A DNA stretch of 64,000 nucleotides from Tatumella ptyseos ATCC 33301 (GCF_000735525.1 NZ_JMPR01000038.1:1-64000); one strand, 5' to 3'; shown: positions 27,518 through 36,816, numbered from the stretch's first letter. Notes: a model not told the origin generated them from the sequence alone. Made by a program: numbers and translations.

Positions 27518-27545
27518 AAAACGGGTACCTGCGGGTGCCCGTTTT
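27518..27545 (+). terminator. Intrinsic terminator of budAB
   Basis: AAAACGGG-type arm (27518 onward) pairs with CCCGTTTT (27538-27545) as a 12-bp stem with one G-T pair, and the descending arm ends in TTTT. It closes the operon without budC. Confidence 0.82.
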
Positions 27546-27851
27546 CACAGCGTCATCCGGAGAGACTCTCACAGATCAGGACGCAGATACTCTGTTACCG
27601 GGTAACGCTGTGATCACCGGTATTGATGCCTTCCTGAACACCCGGAATGCGGCTTCGGCATGTGTCGTCGAAAGCTCCGGGATTACCGCAGAATATCTCC
27701 GGTGATAGAAGAAGATAATGTGTTATTCGCGCTGATCGCGCGCATCTTTTTTCCCGTAAAAACCGGCCCCGTTGAAAATAAAGTGCGGCAAAAAACCTGT
27801 CATCCGCTACACTTAACAGTATCTGAGGCCTGAACTGCCGGAGGTATAATT

Positions 27852-28022
27852 ATGATAGCCGGATTCGTCGCACTGATGATTTCTCATTCCCATGTGCTTC
27901 CTGTGACCAAAGCACTCTATCCGACCGAAACTCAGTGTCAGTCTGCGCTGAAGCAGGACCAGAAACAGCGTCCGGAGGCTCAGTTGCTCTGTGGCGAGGT
28001 TATGCGCAGCCGCCTTCTCTGA
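27852..28022 (+). CDS. Small protein, 56 residues, unknown function
   Basis: An ATG at 27852 is preceded by a near-perfect GGAGGT site and opens 56 codons. The N-terminus is hydrophobic (MIAGFVALMISHS), followed by a polar part with two cysteines (TETQCQSAL and QLLCGEV). The layout recalls small exported enteric proteins of the DUF1482/YebW kind, but the match is weak. It ends two bases before the convergent SgrR-like gene. The ribosome binding site and clean composition support a real gene. Confidence 0.6.
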   Translation: MIAGFVALMISHSHVLPVTKALYPTETQCQSALKQDQKQRPEAQLLCGEVMRSRLL

Positions 28023-28023
28023 G

Positions 28024-29823
28024 TCATTGCTCTTCCTTTTCTGTCCCCGGGCCGGCGGCAGGTGCCATCCAGGCCCGGGTGAAATCAAACCAGCCAAGAT
28101 TATTCAAACGGATCCCCTGAGCCTGTCCCGGGCTTTTAAGGCGCATCCAGTGGTGAAACAGCGGCTGTAACCAGCCGTCGTGGATCACCTGCTGAGTCAG
28201 TTGTTTCCCCTGCAGAGATCCCGCCCGCCAGGCATGTTGCCATCGGGCAAAGCGTTCAGCATCCCCCCCGGAAACCGAATGCCTGAGCAGCGGCAGACTT
28301 AACAGCCACGCACCGGCATTCCAGACTTCAGGGACCGGGAAATTGACCGTGCCCAGCCAGAGATCGACATTCCCCTCTCCGTTAGCCCATTCTTCATAAT
28401 CCTGCTCCATCAGTTGCAGGATGATCCCCTGCTGCTTAAGCAGAAACTGCATCTCCCGGGCCAGCATTTCAAACTCAGGATGCTGGCGGTGAAACGCCAG
28501 CCGAAGAATGTTTCCGGCCCCCCCGACGGGTAAGGATGCCGGACGGATAGCCTCACCTTCAGACATCGCATGTAACCAGTCCGGCATCAGGCTGGCCGCA
28601 GGGATCCATAAGGGACGAATGGCCGGTATAAAACGCTGAATAAGCGCATAAGGGTTCAGAATTTCGCGGATCCAGCGTCGTGCCGGACTCTGCTGCCAGT
28701 GGGGTGAACGGCTGTCACAGAGCAGAAAATAGCCTCCTTTCTCGGGGAACATATCACCGCTGTCTTCGCCGGGATGCCCGGTGAGGCTGACCGCCTGCCC
28801 TGAAATATACTCGATATCACTCAGGCTGGAACTCAGCCATGCGGACGGTTGTCCCCTGACATCACCTTTTCCCTGAGAGGCTTCTGCTGCCTGTTTCAGC
28901 GCAGGCGGCCAGACAATTACCTCAATTTCATCCAGCAAGCCTCGCAACCCGAAGTAGTGGTCAAAAGCCCGCATTCTCAGGTGTAGCCGGTTATTTTCCT
29001 CCACCCGATAGGGGCCGGTCCCTACCGGTAATGTGGCAAAGTCAGGACGGCTGGCAAAGTCAGCCGGTAAAATCAACGCCGCGCTGTCGGTCAGCAATAA
29101 GGGTAAACAGGCATCGGGCTGACTCAGCGTTATCTCTACCGTCAGACGTCCTCTGGCATGAACCCGGGCTATATGGGAGAACAACGGCTGTGAAACGAGG
29201 CGCGCCAGCGATGTTACGACATCGTCACTGGTCAGCTCCCGTCCATCATGAAAGCGTACCGCCGGGCGCAAATGAAACGTCCAGTCACGATAATCACGCT
29301 GTGACCAGAAATGTGCCAAATCCGCTTCAGCAAGTCCGGTCTGATCATTGACCCGGGTCAGGCCACTGAATATCTGTTTTACCAGATGGATTTCAGAGCG
29401 GCGTAGCGGCGTGCCGGGGGCAAGGTTCGGCATGGTACGGTAATAAGGAATACGCAGCGACTGGTAATCTTCACGGACCTGATACCCCAGTTTCTGACGC
29501 AGAAGCCCCGCCACCAGCTGCTGCTGATCCCCCAGCAGCGTGACCGCGCTACGGATATCGCCCTCATCCAGTAGCTGTTCCGCTTTTCTGAACAGCAGCT
29601 GCGTTTCGCTATAGTGCAGGGTCAGGACCGACTGATGACCACGCCCTACACCAGGCTGCCAGCTCAGCCAGCCGGCTTGCTGCATTCGCAGCAATACCCC
29701 CCGCATATGGCGCTTTGAGCAGCAGATTTTATCAGCTAACTCTCCCAGCGTCAGTGTCACTTCACGCTGAGGGTAAAACGCCAGCAGACGCCGGTAATGC
29801 TGTTCGAGCCGTTGGACAGTCAT
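28024..29823 (-). CDS. SgrR-family transcription regulator
   Basis: This 599-residue protein has the SgrR layout: an N-terminal winged helix (about 1-115; ELADKICCSKRHMRGVLLRM is the recognition region) and a large C-terminal solute-binding-protein-like domain (SBP_bac_5, about 160-590; QIFSGLTRV, WTFHLRPAVRFHDGREL, PVGTGPYRV). SgrR senses sugar-phosphate stress and activates the SgrS RNA in E. coli. The protein is longer than E. coli SgrR (about 551), so it may be a paralog such as YbaE-type. It is divergent from a shikimate-dehydrogenase-like gene and a PTS permease. No SgrS-like RNA is seen in the 152-base spacer. Confidence 0.8.
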   Translation of the reverse strand: MTVQRLEQHYRRLLAFYPQREVTLTLGELADKICCSKRHMRGVLLRMQQAGWLSWQPGVGRGHQSVLTLHYSETQLLFRKAEQLLDEGDIRSAVTLLGDQQQLVAGLLRQKLGYQVREDYQSLRIPYYRTMPNLAPGTPLRRSEIHLVKQIFSGLTRVNDQTGLAEADLAHFWSQRDYRDWTFHLRPAVRFHDGRELTSDDVVTSLARLVSQPLFSHIARVHARGRLTVEITLSQPDACLPLLLTDSAALILPADFASRPDFATLPVGTGPYRVEENNRLHLRMRAFDHYFGLRGLLDEIEVIVWPPALKQAAEASQGKGDVRGQPSAWLSSSLSDIEYISGQAVSLTGHPGEDSGDMFPEKGGYFLLCDSRSPHWQQSPARRWIREILNPYALIQRFIPAIRPLWIPAASLMPDWLHAMSEGEAIRPASLPVGGAGNILRLAFHRQHPEFEMLAREMQFLLKQQGIILQLMEQDYEEWANGEGNVDLWLGTVNFPVPEVWNAGAWLLSLPLLRHSVSGGDAERFARWQHAWRAGSLQGKQLTQQVIHDGWLQPLFHHWMRLKSPGQAQGIRLNNLGWFDFTRAWMAPAAGPGTEKEEQ

Positions 29824-29976
29824 AAAAGCGGAACTCCCGGAATAAAAAGACAGCCGTTTTTAACTTCCTCTTTTTAGCCCATTATAAAGATAGCGGCAAG
29901 TATTGATACCGTTGCCCGGAGGACAGACCCCGTGTCCGGCTTCCGGTATGGCTGACTGAAAGACAAGGAGCAGTAA

Positions 29977-30795
29977 ATGACCCGTCATCTGAATAAAGAT
30001 ACCACCCTGTGTATGTCTCTCGCCGCGCGTCCAAGTAACTTCGGTACGCGGTTTCATAATTTCCTCTACGATGCCCTGGACCTTGATTACCTCTACAAAG
30101 CGTTCACTACCACCGATTTAGCCGGGGCAATCAGCGGGGTACGCGCGCTGGGCGTACGGGGATGTGCCATCTCTATGCCGTTCAAGGAGCAGGTGATCGC
30201 CCTGGTGGATGAGCTGGATGCCTCGGCGAAAGCGATCCACTCCGTAAATACGATTGTAAATACCGAAGGTTACCTGAAGGCCTATAACACCGATTATATC
30301 GCTATCGCGACGCTGCTCAGACAGTACCAGGTCGATAACGGGTTAACTTTTGTGCTGCGCGGCAGCGGTGGTATGGCAAAAGCGGTCGCCTGCGCCCTGC
30401 GGGATGCAGGCTTTACCCGTGGCAGAATTATTGACCGGGATCCGGCAAATGCGGCCAGACTGGCCGATCTCTATGGTTTTGAGGCCGGAAGTGATATTGC
30501 AGGGCTGCATCCGCAACTGCTGATCAATGCCACCCCGATAGGGATGGCCGGCGGCCACGATGAAAATACACTCGCCTACAGCGAGGAAGAAATCGCAGCA
30601 GCGGATACCGTGTTTGATGTCGTGGCACTGCCGGAGACCACCCCCCTGATCAACGCGGCCAGAGCGCTGAATAAGACCGTGATCACCGGCGCTGAAGTCT
30701 TTGCTATCCAGGCCGTAGAACAGTTTGCGTTATATACCGGGGTTCGCCCTTCAGATGAGCTGTTCCGGCAGGCGGCAGCCTGGTCACGGCAGTAA
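29977..30795 (+). CDS. Shikimate 5-dehydrogenase-like protein (SDH-L type)
   Basis: At 272 residues it has the AroE fold: an N-terminal substrate domain with the catalytic Lys70 in SMPFKEQV and Asp106 in YNTDYIA, then a Rossmann domain with LRGSGGMAKAVACAL in place of the usual GAGGA. This matches the SDH-L subgroup (Haemophilus HI0607), which has low activity toward shikimate and an unclear natural substrate. It is probably not the main AroE. AAGGAG precedes the ATG. The PTS gene follows after 78 bases on the same strand, so co-transcription is possible. Confidence 0.82.
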   Translation: MTRHLNKDTTLCMSLAARPSNFGTRFHNFLYDALDLDYLYKAFTTTDLAGAISGVRALGVRGCAISMPFKEQVIALVDELDASAKAIHSVNTIVNTEGYLKAYNTDYIAIATLLRQYQVDNGLTFVLRGSGGMAKAVACALRDAGFTRGRIIDRDPANAARLADLYGFEAGSDIAGLHPQLLINATPIGMAGGHDENTLAYSEEEIAAADTVFDVVALPETTPLINAARALNKTVITGAEVFAIQAVEQFALYTGVRPSDELFRQAAAWSRQ

Positions 30796-30873
30796 CGGCT
30801 CAGTCTCTGTCCCCCTCTGACAGGCACCTGTTTTTACTGATAATACTGGCCTCAATATAAAAAGGTGTATCTG

Positions 30874-32250
30874 ATGAACGAACGTATCATTGCAGTGACC
30901 GCCTGCCCGACCGGTGTGGCTCATACGTTTATGGCGGCAGAAGCCCTGAAAACGGCAGCCGCAAAACGAGGGTTTCCGTTCAAAGCAGAAACCCGCGGAT
31001 CTGTCGGGGCCCGTGACACCTTCAGTGATGAAGATATCCATGAAGCTGATGTGGTGATCATCGCCGCTGATATCGAAACTGATCTTTCACGGTTTCACGG
31101 TAAGCGCCTTTACCGCACCAGCACCAGCCAGGCACTGAAAAAACCGGAAGAAACACTGCTGGAGGCACTGCGGCTGGCAACGCCTTATCAGAATAACACG
31201 GTGGACAGTCAGGCGCGGGGGACTGAACTGCCGGCGATTTATAAACATCTGATGACCGGGGTATCACATATGTTACCGCTGGTAGTGGCCGGGGGATTAT
31301 GTATTGCCCTTTCCTTCGTCTTCGGGATCAATGCATTTAAACAACCCGGAACACTGGCTGCCGCTCTGATGGAAATTGGCGGCAAGGCGGCCTTCGCGCT
31401 AATGGTACCGGTGCTGGCGGGTTATATTGCTTATTCCATTGCCGACCGTCCCGGCCTCGCTCCCGGCCTTATCGCCGGAATGCTGGCCTCAGCCAGCGGA
31501 GCTGGCTTTCTTGGCGGGATCATCGCCGGTTTCCTGGCCGGATATACAGCCCGGTTCCTGACCCGGAAAATCACCCTGCCCTCGTCTATGGAGGCGCTGA
31601 AACCGGTACTGGTGATCCCGCTGCTGGCGACCGTGATCTCCGGGCTGGTAATGATTTATGTCGTGGGTGGGCCGGTGTCAGCTGTAATGAGAGGGCTGAC
31701 CCACTTTCTGGCCGGTATGACCACCGCCAATGCAGTGTTACTCGGCGTCCTGCTCGGGGCTATGCAATGTTTCGACCTCGGTGGTCCGGTCAATAAAGCA
31801 GCCTATACTTTTGGTGTCGGCTTGCTGGCGTCACAGTCTTATGAGCCAATGGCGGCCATTATGGCGGCCGGGATGGTTCCTGCCCTGGGGATGGGCATTG
31901 CCACCTGGCTTGCAAAATCCCGGTTCACACCTCCGGAACTTCAGGCGGGTAAGGCATCCTTTGTACTGGGGCTGTGCTTTATCTCTGAAGGTGCTATCCC
32001 GTTTGCTGCCCGCGACCCGATGCGGGTTATTCCGTCCACCATGGCGGGTGGTGCCCTGGCGGGCGGGTTATCGATGTATTTCGGGTGTACGCTGATGGCA
32101 CCTCACGGCGGATTATTTGTCCTGGCCATTCCCCATGCCGTCGGGCATGTCGGAATGTATTTAGTGGCTATCATTGCCGGCAGCCTGGTGACCGGCGGAA
32201 TGTACGCATTGCTGCGCCGGGCACCGGTACAGAGCGCGGTTCCTTCCTGA
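30874..32250 (+). CDS. PTS fructose-type EIIBC permease
   Basis: This 458-residue inner-membrane protein takes up and phosphorylates a sugar. The EIIB domain (1-100) starts MNERIIAVTACPTGVAHT with the phosphorylated Cys11 followed by PTGVAHTFMAA. The EIIC domain (about 115-455) has roughly nine helices and marks such as GAMQCFDLGGPVNKAAY and ISEGAIPFAARDP. The start at 30874 follows AAGGTG. No EIIA, HPr or kinase gene is next to it, so it needs an EIIA from elsewhere. It ends at a very strong hairpin. Fructose or a relative is the likely sugar, by family only. Confidence 0.88.
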   Translation: MNERIIAVTACPTGVAHTFMAAEALKTAAAKRGFPFKAETRGSVGARDTFSDEDIHEADVVIIAADIETDLSRFHGKRLYRTSTSQALKKPEETLLEALRLATPYQNNTVDSQARGTELPAIYKHLMTGVSHMLPLVVAGGLCIALSFVFGINAFKQPGTLAAALMEIGGKAAFALMVPVLAGYIAYSIADRPGLAPGLIAGMLASASGAGFLGGIIAGFLAGYTARFLTRKITLPSSMEALKPVLVIPLLATVISGLVMIYVVGGPVSAVMRGLTHFLAGMTTANAVLLGVLLGAMQCFDLGGPVNKAAYTFGVGLLASQSYEPMAAIMAAGMVPALGMGIATWLAKSRFTPPELQAGKASFVLGLCFISEGAIPFAARDPMRVIPSTMAGGALAGGLSMYFGCTLMAPHGGLFVLAIPHAVGHVGMYLVAIIAGSLVTGGMYALLRRAPVQSAVPS

Positions 32251-32255
32251 ACACC

Positions 32256-32282
32256 AAGGGGGGGCACAATGTGCCCCCCCTT
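32256..32282 (+). terminator. Strong hairpin after EIIBC
   Basis: AAGGGGGGGCAC and GTGCCCCCCCTT form a perfect 12-bp stem with a 3-base loop right after the EIIBC stop. Confidence 0.8.
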
Positions 32283-32536
32283 CTGAAACTACGTGACCTG
32301 CTGCACATCACCGGAATATCGGACAACCAGTCATCCGCTCTGCCGGTCAATGATCCCGTCACGAAACAATGACTCTGCATCGTCTTCTTCCCGGCAGACA
32401 TAGCGTAATCTTGCTGAAATATCCGCCCCCCGAAAAACCGCCACAAAGCATTCTGTACGTTTACAGAGAAACCGGTCTGTGGCCTGATGATCGCTGCAAT
32501 AATAACCATTCAGCCAGGCCCCGCACAGCAGAACGT

Positions 32537-33028
32537 TTAACGCGGCTCTGACTTCACCACATCATCACCGCCTTTCCATAGACGATAACTGACCTGTATC
32601 CCCTGCGGGGCATACACCACCAGCGGAAGTTTACTGTTATAGCGCAACAGCTTTTCGGAGGCAGCCGGTAAAGTCACCCATCGGGAGGTCTTCTGTGCAG
32701 GAATGCAGGCCCGGCGTGTAGAGATAAGCCCGGGTTGCAGCGTGACGCGATAATAGGGATATCCCCATCCTTTTGCAGTTTCTTCGCTGAACGACCCGGC
32801 CAGATGTACCAGATTACAGTCTGCCATCACTTTTTTACCGACAATCAGCTCCACACGGTAGTTCTGCTCATGACTGACTGCCGGTAATACTATGACATTA
32901 CGTTGCATTTCAGCTTCTGCCAGCGGATAGGGTTTCATCATCCGGCCATCATCGCGGGTAGCTGCCTGTGTCATCAGACTGATGCCTGAAAGCGGGACAA
33001 GCAATATCATCAACATCAATTTGCGCAT
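32537..33028 (-). CDS. eco: Ecotin, periplasmic serine protease inhibitor
   Basis: Ecotin is a dimeric inhibitor of trypsin-like and elastase-like proteases. The 163-residue precursor has a signal peptide (MRKLMLMILLVPLSG up to about residue 22). Family marks are PYPLAEAEMQRNVI, VELIVGKKVMADCNLV, KGWGYPYY and LLRYNSKLPLVVYAP. The disulfide pair is Cys71 and Cys108. The reactive loop reads STRRAC, where E. coli has STMMAC, so the P1 residue is Arg106 instead of Met. It is downstream of feoAB on the same strand but separated by 74 bases. Confidence 0.92.
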   Translation of the reverse strand: MRKLMLMILLVPLSGISLMTQAATRDDGRMMKPYPLAEAEMQRNVIVLPAVSHEQNYRVELIVGKKVMADCNLVHLAGSFSEETAKGWGYPYYRVTLQPGLISTRRACIPAQKTSRWVTLPAASEKLLRYNSKLPLVVYAPQGIQVSYRLWKGGDDVVKSEPR

Positions 33029-33102
33029 AGGATCTCCTGAAATAACCGGTCAGTGCTGTCCGGGAACCCTACCATACCGTGACGTCCGTGGCGATATACC
33101 GC

Positions 33103-35424
33103 TTAATGGCATCCTGACTGTGAACCGCATCCCCGACATCCCCCGCAGGCTGAGACCGGCACAGATGGCATGGAAATGCGGGGTTTACACCTCGCCAGTA
33201 TCCCGACCAGGATCAGGTTATAAATAATCACCGCAGAAAGTGTGAGCCCGGCGCTGAGCGGGGAAGATGAGAAAATCATGAGCTGCCAGACCAGAGTCGA
33301 TACCGACCAGGCAATACTGAGCCCCCAGAACACCGAAAACAACATCCAGCCACGGCTGCTCTCTCTGGCAATTGCCCCTATTACAGAGGCACAGGGTACA
33401 TAGAGCAGGACAAACAGCAGATAACAGAAAGCAGCGCCACTACCGGGGAATTTCTGGTGCATTACCCCTAATGCACTGCTGCTGATCTCCGTATCTCCCT
33501 GGCTGGCGGCGATAGGGTTCTCCAGCACCTGCCAGCTAAAGGTTGTCGCCAGACTCTCCAGGGTCGCCTGCCAGGCCCCGGTGAGTTCACTAAGAGGACT
33601 GAACGTCTCAGGATCAAAGCGCTCTTCATCAATGGCCTGAGAAGTATAGAGTGTGTTCAGCGTACCAATAACCACCTCTTTCGCCATCGCCCCGGTGATC
33701 AGTCCGACCGTTGCCTGCCAGTTATCCGGCTGTACCCCGAAAGTCCCCAGCAGCGGTGTTATCGCTTTACTGACCGTTTCCAGAGCAGCCTCATCTCCGG
33801 GGCGGGTCGGGTGCCCCTGCAGAGTAAAGCTGTTCAGCCCGCTGATAAGCAGGCTGACCAGCACAATGACCTTACCGGCACGCCAGACAAACTCACGCAG
33901 ACGCTGCCAGCTTTGTAAGCCAACGCTCTTCAGGTGCGGCAAATGGTATAGCGGTAACTCCATGATAAAAGGTGTAGCTTCACCGCGCAGCAGGGTATAT
34001 TTCAGTAATAATCCGGTCAGTACCGCCACGAAAATGCCGCAGAGGTAGAGACCAAAGACCGCCAGGGCCCCGTGGCTGCTAAAAAAGACCGATGAAAAGA
34101 CAGCAAAAATAGCAAGCCTGGCACCACAGGACATAAAAGGTGCCATCAGCAGGGTCATTAATCGCTCTCTGGGTGCATCCAGTGTCCGTGATCCCATTAC
34201 CGAGGGGACGTTACACCCGAAGCCGATGATCAGCGGGACAAAGGATTTCCCCGGCAGCCCCAGAGACTGCATCAGTCTGTCCATCACAAAGGCCGCCCGG
34301 GCCATATAGCCGGCATCCTCCAGAAACGCCATCAACAGGTACATAATCCCGATTTGCGGTATCAGGGGTAATACGGTAGTGATCCCGCCACCAATGCCAC
34401 TGGCAAAAAAGTCGGTGACCCCGGGCGGGAGCTGGCAAATCCACCCTAGCCACTGGATCCCATGCACAAACAGCGTGACCGACGCGTTTTCAAACAGAGG
34501 CTGCAGGGCCCCGCCGACATTGATGGCCAGGAAAAACATCAGGTACATCAGCAGTAAAAATACCGGCAGCCCCAGCCAGCGATCCATTGCCAGTCGGTCC
34601 AGCCGGAGAGTCAGTCGATGGGGTTTCGCCACCTGCCGGTGGGTCACTTCCTGCGCCAGTTTCCGGCAACGCTGCTGACGATATCCGGCTATCTGTAACG
34701 CCAGCTTATCCGCAAGATCTGCATCAGGAAGTATCTCTGAGACTATGTCCGGTGGCAGAAACCGGCGGCTGTAAAGGTCACCTTCCAGTACCTGCAGCCC
34801 CATCCAGCGCTGTATCTGCGGTGAGAAATGTCCGGTAATATTGTCTGACAGTTGCCGGCGAATAGCTTCCGTTTCCGCCGGGAGAGCCAGTGAACAGGCG
34901 GTACCGGGGCCGGATGTCTGAAGGTGATCGATGGCATGTTTCAGCGCCCGGATCCCTTCCCCGCGCGTTGAAACCATCGGGATCACCGGACAGCCCAGTG
35001 CGCGTCTTAGCCGCTCAATATCCGGTAAAACCCCGCGTTGCTCTGCAACATCCATCATGTTCAGGACCACAATACAAGGGATCCCCGTTTCCCTGAGCTG
35101 TAACGTCAGCCAGAGATCCCGCTGAAGTGCACTGGCATCAATAACGTTAATCAGTAACGTGGCATCCTGTTGCAGAATAAACGCACTGGCAATCTGTTCA
35201 TCCAGTGAGCTTTCCGGCGAGGTCATGGTCATCGAATAAAGCCCAGGCAGATCCACCAGTCTGACCAGTGTCTCCCCGGCGGCAAAGAAGCCTTCTTTTC
35301 TTTCTACGGTCACCCCGGCCCAATTCCCTACCCGCTGCGATGCACCGGTCAGCTGGTTAAATAATGTGGTTTTTCCGGTATTCGGGTTACCCGCCAGCCC
35401 GATAGTTAATGCTTGCTGACTCAT
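33103..35424 (-). CDS. feoB: Ferrous iron transporter FeoB
   Basis: FeoB (773 residues) is the main Fe(II) permease. The N-terminal G domain has the P-loop GNPNTGKTT (12-20), DLPGLYSM (switch II) and NMMD (guanine specificity). A GDI-like helical region follows, then a membrane part with about 8 helices (GFGCNVPSV, GCNVP typical; CASVIGAIAR near the end) and a Cys-rich tail (CGGCRGCGSQSGC). It overlaps feoA by four bases (ATGA), so the two are translationally coupled. No feoC follows, unlike in E. coli. Confidence 0.95.
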   Translation of the reverse strand: MSQQALTIGLAGNPNTGKTTLFNQLTGASQRVGNWAGVTVERKEGFFAAGETLVRLVDLPGLYSMTMTSPESSLDEQIASAFILQQDATLLINVIDASALQRDLWLTLQLRETGIPCIVVLNMMDVAEQRGVLPDIERLRRALGCPVIPMVSTRGEGIRALKHAIDHLQTSGPGTACSLALPAETEAIRRQLSDNITGHFSPQIQRWMGLQVLEGDLYSRRFLPPDIVSEILPDADLADKLALQIAGYRQQRCRKLAQEVTHRQVAKPHRLTLRLDRLAMDRWLGLPVFLLLMYLMFFLAINVGGALQPLFENASVTLFVHGIQWLGWICQLPPGVTDFFASGIGGGITTVLPLIPQIGIMYLLMAFLEDAGYMARAAFVMDRLMQSLGLPGKSFVPLIIGFGCNVPSVMGSRTLDAPRERLMTLLMAPFMSCGARLAIFAVFSSVFFSSHGALAVFGLYLCGIFVAVLTGLLLKYTLLRGEATPFIMELPLYHLPHLKSVGLQSWQRLREFVWRAGKVIVLVSLLISGLNSFTLQGHPTRPGDEAALETVSKAITPLLGTFGVQPDNWQATVGLITGAMAKEVVIGTLNTLYTSQAIDEERFDPETFSPLSELTGAWQATLESLATTFSWQVLENPIAASQGDTEISSSALGVMHQKFPGSGAAFCYLLFVLLYVPCASVIGAIARESSRGWMLFSVFWGLSIAWSVSTLVWQLMIFSSSPLSAGLTLSAVIIYNLILVGILARCKPRISMPSVPVSACGGCRGCGSQSGCH

Positions 35425-35669
35425 GCTGACGGGCTCCCTTCACTGACCGGCAAAGGTTCCAGCTGCAGCAGGGCCAGATCTCTGCGGCGTAGCATGATAG
35501 TCATCGTCGGCGCACTGATTTCAAGCGGGTCGCCCAGCGGTGCCACCCTGACGACATCAAACTCTGCCCCCGGCAGCAGGCCCAGCGAAAAGAGTTTCTG
35601 GCGGAATGCCGGTGGTGTCTGAGGGCTGATAGCCCGGATCCGATAGCGGCAGAAAGGTTTTACTGGCAT
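35421..35669 (-). CDS. feoA: Ferrous iron transport accessory protein FeoA
   Basis: FeoA is a small SH3-like cytoplasmic protein needed for FeoB activity. The 82-residue protein has the usual strands FRQKLFSLGLLPGAEFDVVR, shown here as SLGLLPGAEF, and LEISAPTMTIMLRRRD. The ATG at 35669 follows GAGG at good spacing. A Fur-box-like palindrome lies about 55 bases upstream. Confidence 0.93.
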   Translation of the reverse strand: MPVKPFCRYRIRAISPQTPPAFRQKLFSLGLLPGAEFDVVRVAPLGDPLEISAPTMTIMLRRRDLALLQLEPLPVSEGSPSA

Positions 35670-35721
35670 AAGCCGTCCTCACTTGATGATCCCCCGTCAC
35701 GGGCGGTAGATCTTTAGTATA

Positions 35722-35738
35722 ATGAGAATCGTTCTCAT
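35722..35738. promoter_or_regulatory. Fur box upstream of feoAB
   Basis: ATGAGAA-TCG-TTCTCAT is a perfect 7-bp palindrome inside a sequence that fits the 19-bp Fur consensus. A weaker FNR-like site (TTGAT-N4-GACAA) follows at 35744-35757. Confidence 0.8.
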
Positions 35739-35816
35739 GAAATTTGATATAAGACAAGCGGGGAGAAAAAATGAAAACGTCAGAAAAAGGAATTTATCAG
35801 CAGAGGTCAGTCGGGG

Positions 35817-35858
35817 GATAAAAGCAGATAAGCCATGAATTTGTATTGGCTTATCTGC
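35817..35858 (-). terminator. Terminator after the PfkB-family kinase gene
   Basis: GCAGATAAGCC and GGCTTATCTGC form a perfect 11-bp stem, followed on the minus strand by TTTTATCC. Confidence 0.75.
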
Positions 35859-35865
35859 CGGAAGA

Positions 35866-36813
35866 TCACAACGGGTGAAGCGTCAGCAGGCCAGCCGCAC
35901 GGATAAAATCGTTCAGCCGGGCGGGTGTCGGTAAGGCCGGCAAGGCCCCCTTATGGGTAGTGGCCAGTGCCCCGCAGGCCCCCGCCTGCGACAGCAGAGC
36001 GCTCAGACGTTCAGTTTCAGGCAGCCCGTGTCTCGCAAGCCATGATAACAGGCCGGCCATAAAGGCATCGCCTGCACCGGTCGTATCAATGCTTTTGACG
36101 TTGTAGCCCGGGAAGCTGAATTTATCCTGCCCGCAGAAGACGATCCCGCCCTCTTTACCGCGGGTGATCACTTTCAGCGGGGCCGGGTAGCGCTCCAGTA
36201 ATGCCAGCGCTTCCTCCCAGTCTGAGGTTTCCTCTTCCGTCATCCAGAGTAATTCTTCATCTGAAAGTTTGAGAATATCTGCACTCCGGCACTGTTGTTC
36301 GATAACGCGGCGCATCTCTGCTTTATCTGACCACATTTGTTCACGCAGGTTTAAGTCAAAACTGACCCAGCCTTCACGGGCTTTCACTTTGCTTGTGGCC
36401 TGAACCACCGCCTCACGGCAATTTTCAGCCGCCAGTGCCAGTGAACAGTAATGCAGGATATCTTTACCGAATACCGGCAGGTCACGGGAAGTCAGAAACT
36501 GGTCAGCGGAAGGATTCACCAGGAATGAGAAGCTGCGTTCACCGCTGGTTGCCAGATCCACCACCACCGTACTGGTACGGTAAGTTTCATCGGTGAGCAT
36601 GAATTCCGCCCCGACCCCTTGCTCTTCGAGCGTACGTTTCAGAAAGCGGCCGAAAGGATCATTACCGACCCGGCCGATAAACGCACTGTCACCCGCAAGT
36701 CTGGCAACACCCACGGCAACATTCAGTGGCGCTCCTCCGGCACAGGCCTGGTAATTCATATCACCGGCAGGGAGTAAATCGACGACGGCGTCACCCAGGG
36801 CCCAAATTTTCAT
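35866..36813 (-). CDS. PfkB-family sugar kinase (fructokinase-like)
   Basis: The 315-residue protein is a ribokinase-family enzyme that phosphorylates a sugar or nucleoside. Family signature one is at GGAPLNVAVGVARLAG (about 26-41) and signature two at DTTGAGDAFMAGLL (about 243-256), with the catalytic Asp in GAGDAF. The start MKIWALGDAVVDLLP resembles ScrK fructokinase more than aminoimidazole riboside kinase, though both are close. ATG 36813 is preferred to the adjacent ATG at 36816 because of spacing from GAGG. It is a single-gene unit ending at a terminator. Confidence 0.82.
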   Translation of the reverse strand: MKIWALGDAVVDLLPAGDMNYQACAGGAPLNVAVGVARLAGDSAFIGRVGNDPFGRFLKRTLEEQGVGAEFMLTDETYRTSTVVVDLATSGERSFSFLVNPSADQFLTSRDLPVFGKDILHYCSLALAAENCREAVVQATSKVKAREGWVSFDLNLREQMWSDKAEMRRVIEQQCRSADILKLSDEELLWMTEEETSDWEEALALLERYPAPLKVITRGKEGGIVFCGQDKFSFPGYNVKSIDTTGAGDAFMAGLLSWLARHGLPETERLSALLSQAGACGALATTHKGALPALPTPARLNDFIRAAGLLTLHPL

Positions 36814-36816
36814 CAT

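Noticed and set aside
29824-29976. Possible SgrS small RNA next to the SgrR-like gene
   Set aside because: The spacer lacks the conserved SgrS pairing sequence and a terminator.
35744-35757. FNR site at feoAB
   Set aside because: One half is TTGAT but the other is GACAA, two mismatches from consensus; noted only as weak.
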